From Labilibaculum sp. (GTDB lineage Bacteria; Bacteroidota; Bacteroidia; Bacteroidales; Marinifilaceae): a DNA stretch of 9,324 bases. This document shows, piece after piece, positions 7,855 through 9,324 of this stretch. The stretch covers positions 1 to 9,324 of the forward strand of contig JADGFH010000189.1 of NCBI GenBank assembly GCA_016743925.1, given 5' to 3'. How positions within the stretch are numbered: position 1 is the first letter of the stretch; each line of letters begins with the position of its first letter. The translations under genes were made by a program, and so were the position numbers. The notes under the pieces are model-generated. The model was given only the letters and a program-made list of their open reading frames with translations, was not told where the DNA came from and ran no database searches.

Positions 7855-9324
7855 ATGAAATATACTATTTGGAGTGTTGTCGTGTTATTTTTATTTCTGA
7901 ATTTGAATTGTAATGCACAGTTGAATTCCTTTAATCCAAGTGAAATTTGGAAAGACAATACAGGAAAACATATTAACGCACACGGCGGAGGTATTCTAAA
8001 AAAGGGAGATACTTATTATTGGTATGGTGAACACAAGATTGCTGGCGATGCTGGAAATAGGGCAGAAGTTGGAGTTCATTGTTATTCCTCAACAGATCTT
8101 TACAATTGGAAAGATGAAGGGATTGCACTAAAGGTAAACACAACAGATCCTAATCATGATATTGCAAAAGGATGTATTTTAGAGCGTCCAAAGGTTATTT
8201 TTAATGCCAAAACCAACAAGTATGTCATGTGGTTTCATTTGGAATTAAAAAGTATGGGATACAATGCGGCCAGATCAGGTGTAGCTATAGCAGATAAAGC
8301 AAGCGGTCCATTTACCTTTATTAAAAGCATGCGATTAAGTGCAGGACATTGGCCTGTTAACGTGCATTCTTTTCACAAAACCATTGCTACCGATCAGTTA
8401 AAATCTAATTATGGTGGTGGTTTGGGAGATTTATCTGCACACGTAGATAGTTTAAATATTTTGGGTCGTGACCATCAAAATGGTCAAATGGCACGTGATA
8501 TGAATTTATTTGTTGATGAGGATGGAAAGGCTTATCATATTTATTCCTCAGAAGAAAACAGCACTTTGCACATATCTCAGTTAAGCGATGATTATTTATC
8601 CTGTTCAGGAAAATACGCGCGTGCATTTCCAAATCGTTATATGGAAGCACCAGCGATGTTCAAGAACAATGGGAAATATTATTTAATTGCTTCGGATTGT
8701 ACGGGTTGGAGACCGAATGCAGCGCGTTCGGCTGTTGCCGATACACCTTTCGGACCTTGGCGTGAGTTAGGAAATCCTTGTCGCGGTAAGGATGCAAACC
8801 TAACTTTTCACTCTCAAAGTACTTACGTATTGCCAATTGATGCTGCCAAAGGTAAGTTTATCTATATGGGCGATCGTTGGACACCGGAGAATGCAATAGA
8901 TGGACGTTATATTTGGTTACCATTGGAATTTGAAAATGAGGAGCCTGTATTAAAATGGAGAGATGAATGGTCAATTTTAAAATTGAATGGCAAAACAAAT
9001 GGAGCCATTACACATACCATTGAAATTGATAAAAAAGACAATAGCAATTGGTGGATGGGCCTTATTGGTCAAGGACAAAAAATGCCATTTAACGAAGAGT
9101 TGGAATTTGATACTTGGGGAAACGGCTTTGGTAATCAGGTACAGCCGCTTATTTTATCCGATCAAGGCGATGTTATTTGGAGTGAAGAACCATTACGTAT
9201 TGAAAACACCGCCAAAAAGCTAATTGTTTCTAGTCGCGATAAAATTAATCAGGATAAAGTAGATGGTGGATTAGAAGCAGGTTTTCAGTTTGCCAGCAAA
9301 AAATATTTTCCTGCATCTGGAAAA
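7855..9324 (+). CDS. Secreted GH43 exo-galactanase-like enzyme fused to a GH31-like module (3' end beyond window)
   Basis: The frame has 490 codons without a stop and runs off the window. The signal peptide (about 1-21) probably ends at CNA before Gln22; the Cys at 19 does not sit in a good lipobox. Residues about 25-375 form a GH43 propeller of the subfamily 24/34 kind: AHGGG (42-46), YYWYGEH (54-60), ERPKV (110-114), ARDMNLFVD (213-221), EAPAMFK (264-270), SDCTGW and FHSQST (318-323). Glu264 lies at the usual GH43 general-acid position. The usual N-terminal Asp base is replaced by the AHGGG motif, and Gln321 lies where exo-beta-1,3-galactanases are reported to use a glutamine. From about residue 383 the sequence changes character: WWMGLIGQGQKMPF, then GNQVQPLILS...IWSEEPL and KKYFPASGK at the edge. 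This closely resembles the N-terminal beta-sandwich of GH31 enzymes. I infer a two-enzyme fusion of roughly 1,000 residues. The start at 7855 is chosen because the signal peptide begins there. The exact subfamily and substrate are uncertain. Confidence 0.85.
   Translation, partial: MKYTIWSVVVLFLFLNLNCNAQLNSFNPSEIWKDNTGKHINAHGGGILKKGDTYYWYGEHKIAGDAGNRAEVGVHCYSSTDLYNWKDEGIALKVNTTDPNHDIAKGCILERPKVIFNAKTNKYVMWFHLELKSMGYNAARSGVAIADKASGPFTFIKSMRLSAGHWPVNVHSFHKTIATDQLKSNYGGGLGDLSAHVDSLNILGRDHQNGQMARDMNLFVDEDGKAYHIYSSEENSTLHISQLSDDYLSCSGKYARAFPNRYMEAPAMFKNNGKYYLIASDCTGWRPNAARSAVADTPFGPWRELGNPCRGKDANLTFHSQSTYVLPIDAAKGKFIYMGDRWTPENAIDGRYIWLPLEFENEEPVLKWRDEWSILKLNGKTNGAITHTIEIDKKDNSNWWMGLIGQGQKMPFNEELEFDTWGNGFGNQVQPLILSDQGDVIWSEEPLRIENTAKKLIVSSRDKINQDKVDGGLEAGFQFASKKYFPASGK

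Noticed and set aside
8987..9223. 78-codon + strand frame near the end of the window
   Set aside because: It is out of frame inside the GH43-GH31 gene, whose own frame carries clear family motifs here.

Overview
The window is A+T-rich DNA that reads as a marine-type Bacteroidota (Bacteroidetes) genome. The evidence is two enzymes with lipoprotein signal peptides, tightly packed same-strand sugar-utilisation genes, no clear Shine-Dalgarno sequences, and protein families typical of polysaccharide utilisation loci. All genes are on the + strand. No SusC/SusD pair, regulator, sulfatase, RNA gene, CRISPR array or insertion sequence is visible.

Positions 120-7359 look like one operon with gaps of 4 to 19 bases. 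It encodes a beta-propeller glycoside hydrolase lipoprotein, a GH31 glycoside hydrolase lipoprotein, a sodium:solute symporter, and a FAD-dependent oxidoreductase. A very strong intrinsic terminator (7371-7425) closes this unit. A 495-base gap without a convincing gene follows. The last gene starts at 7855 and runs off the window: a secreted GH43 enzyme of the exo-galactanase-like type, whose polypeptide continues into what looks like the N-terminal beta-sandwich of a GH31 enzyme.

Inferred working model: the exported hydrolases trim a galactose-containing or related glycan outside the cytoplasm, the symporter brings the released sugar across the inner membrane, and the FAD enzyme, which has no signal peptide, oxidises it or a derivative. 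The substrate is not established. The galactan link rests only on the GH43 type.

Two points deserve attention. The oxidoreductase frame is broken by a single in-frame TAG (6718-6720), and a further 212 codons of well-conserved sequence follow in the same frame. The final gene appears to be a GH43-GH31 fusion, which the sequence just beyond the window should confirm or refute.
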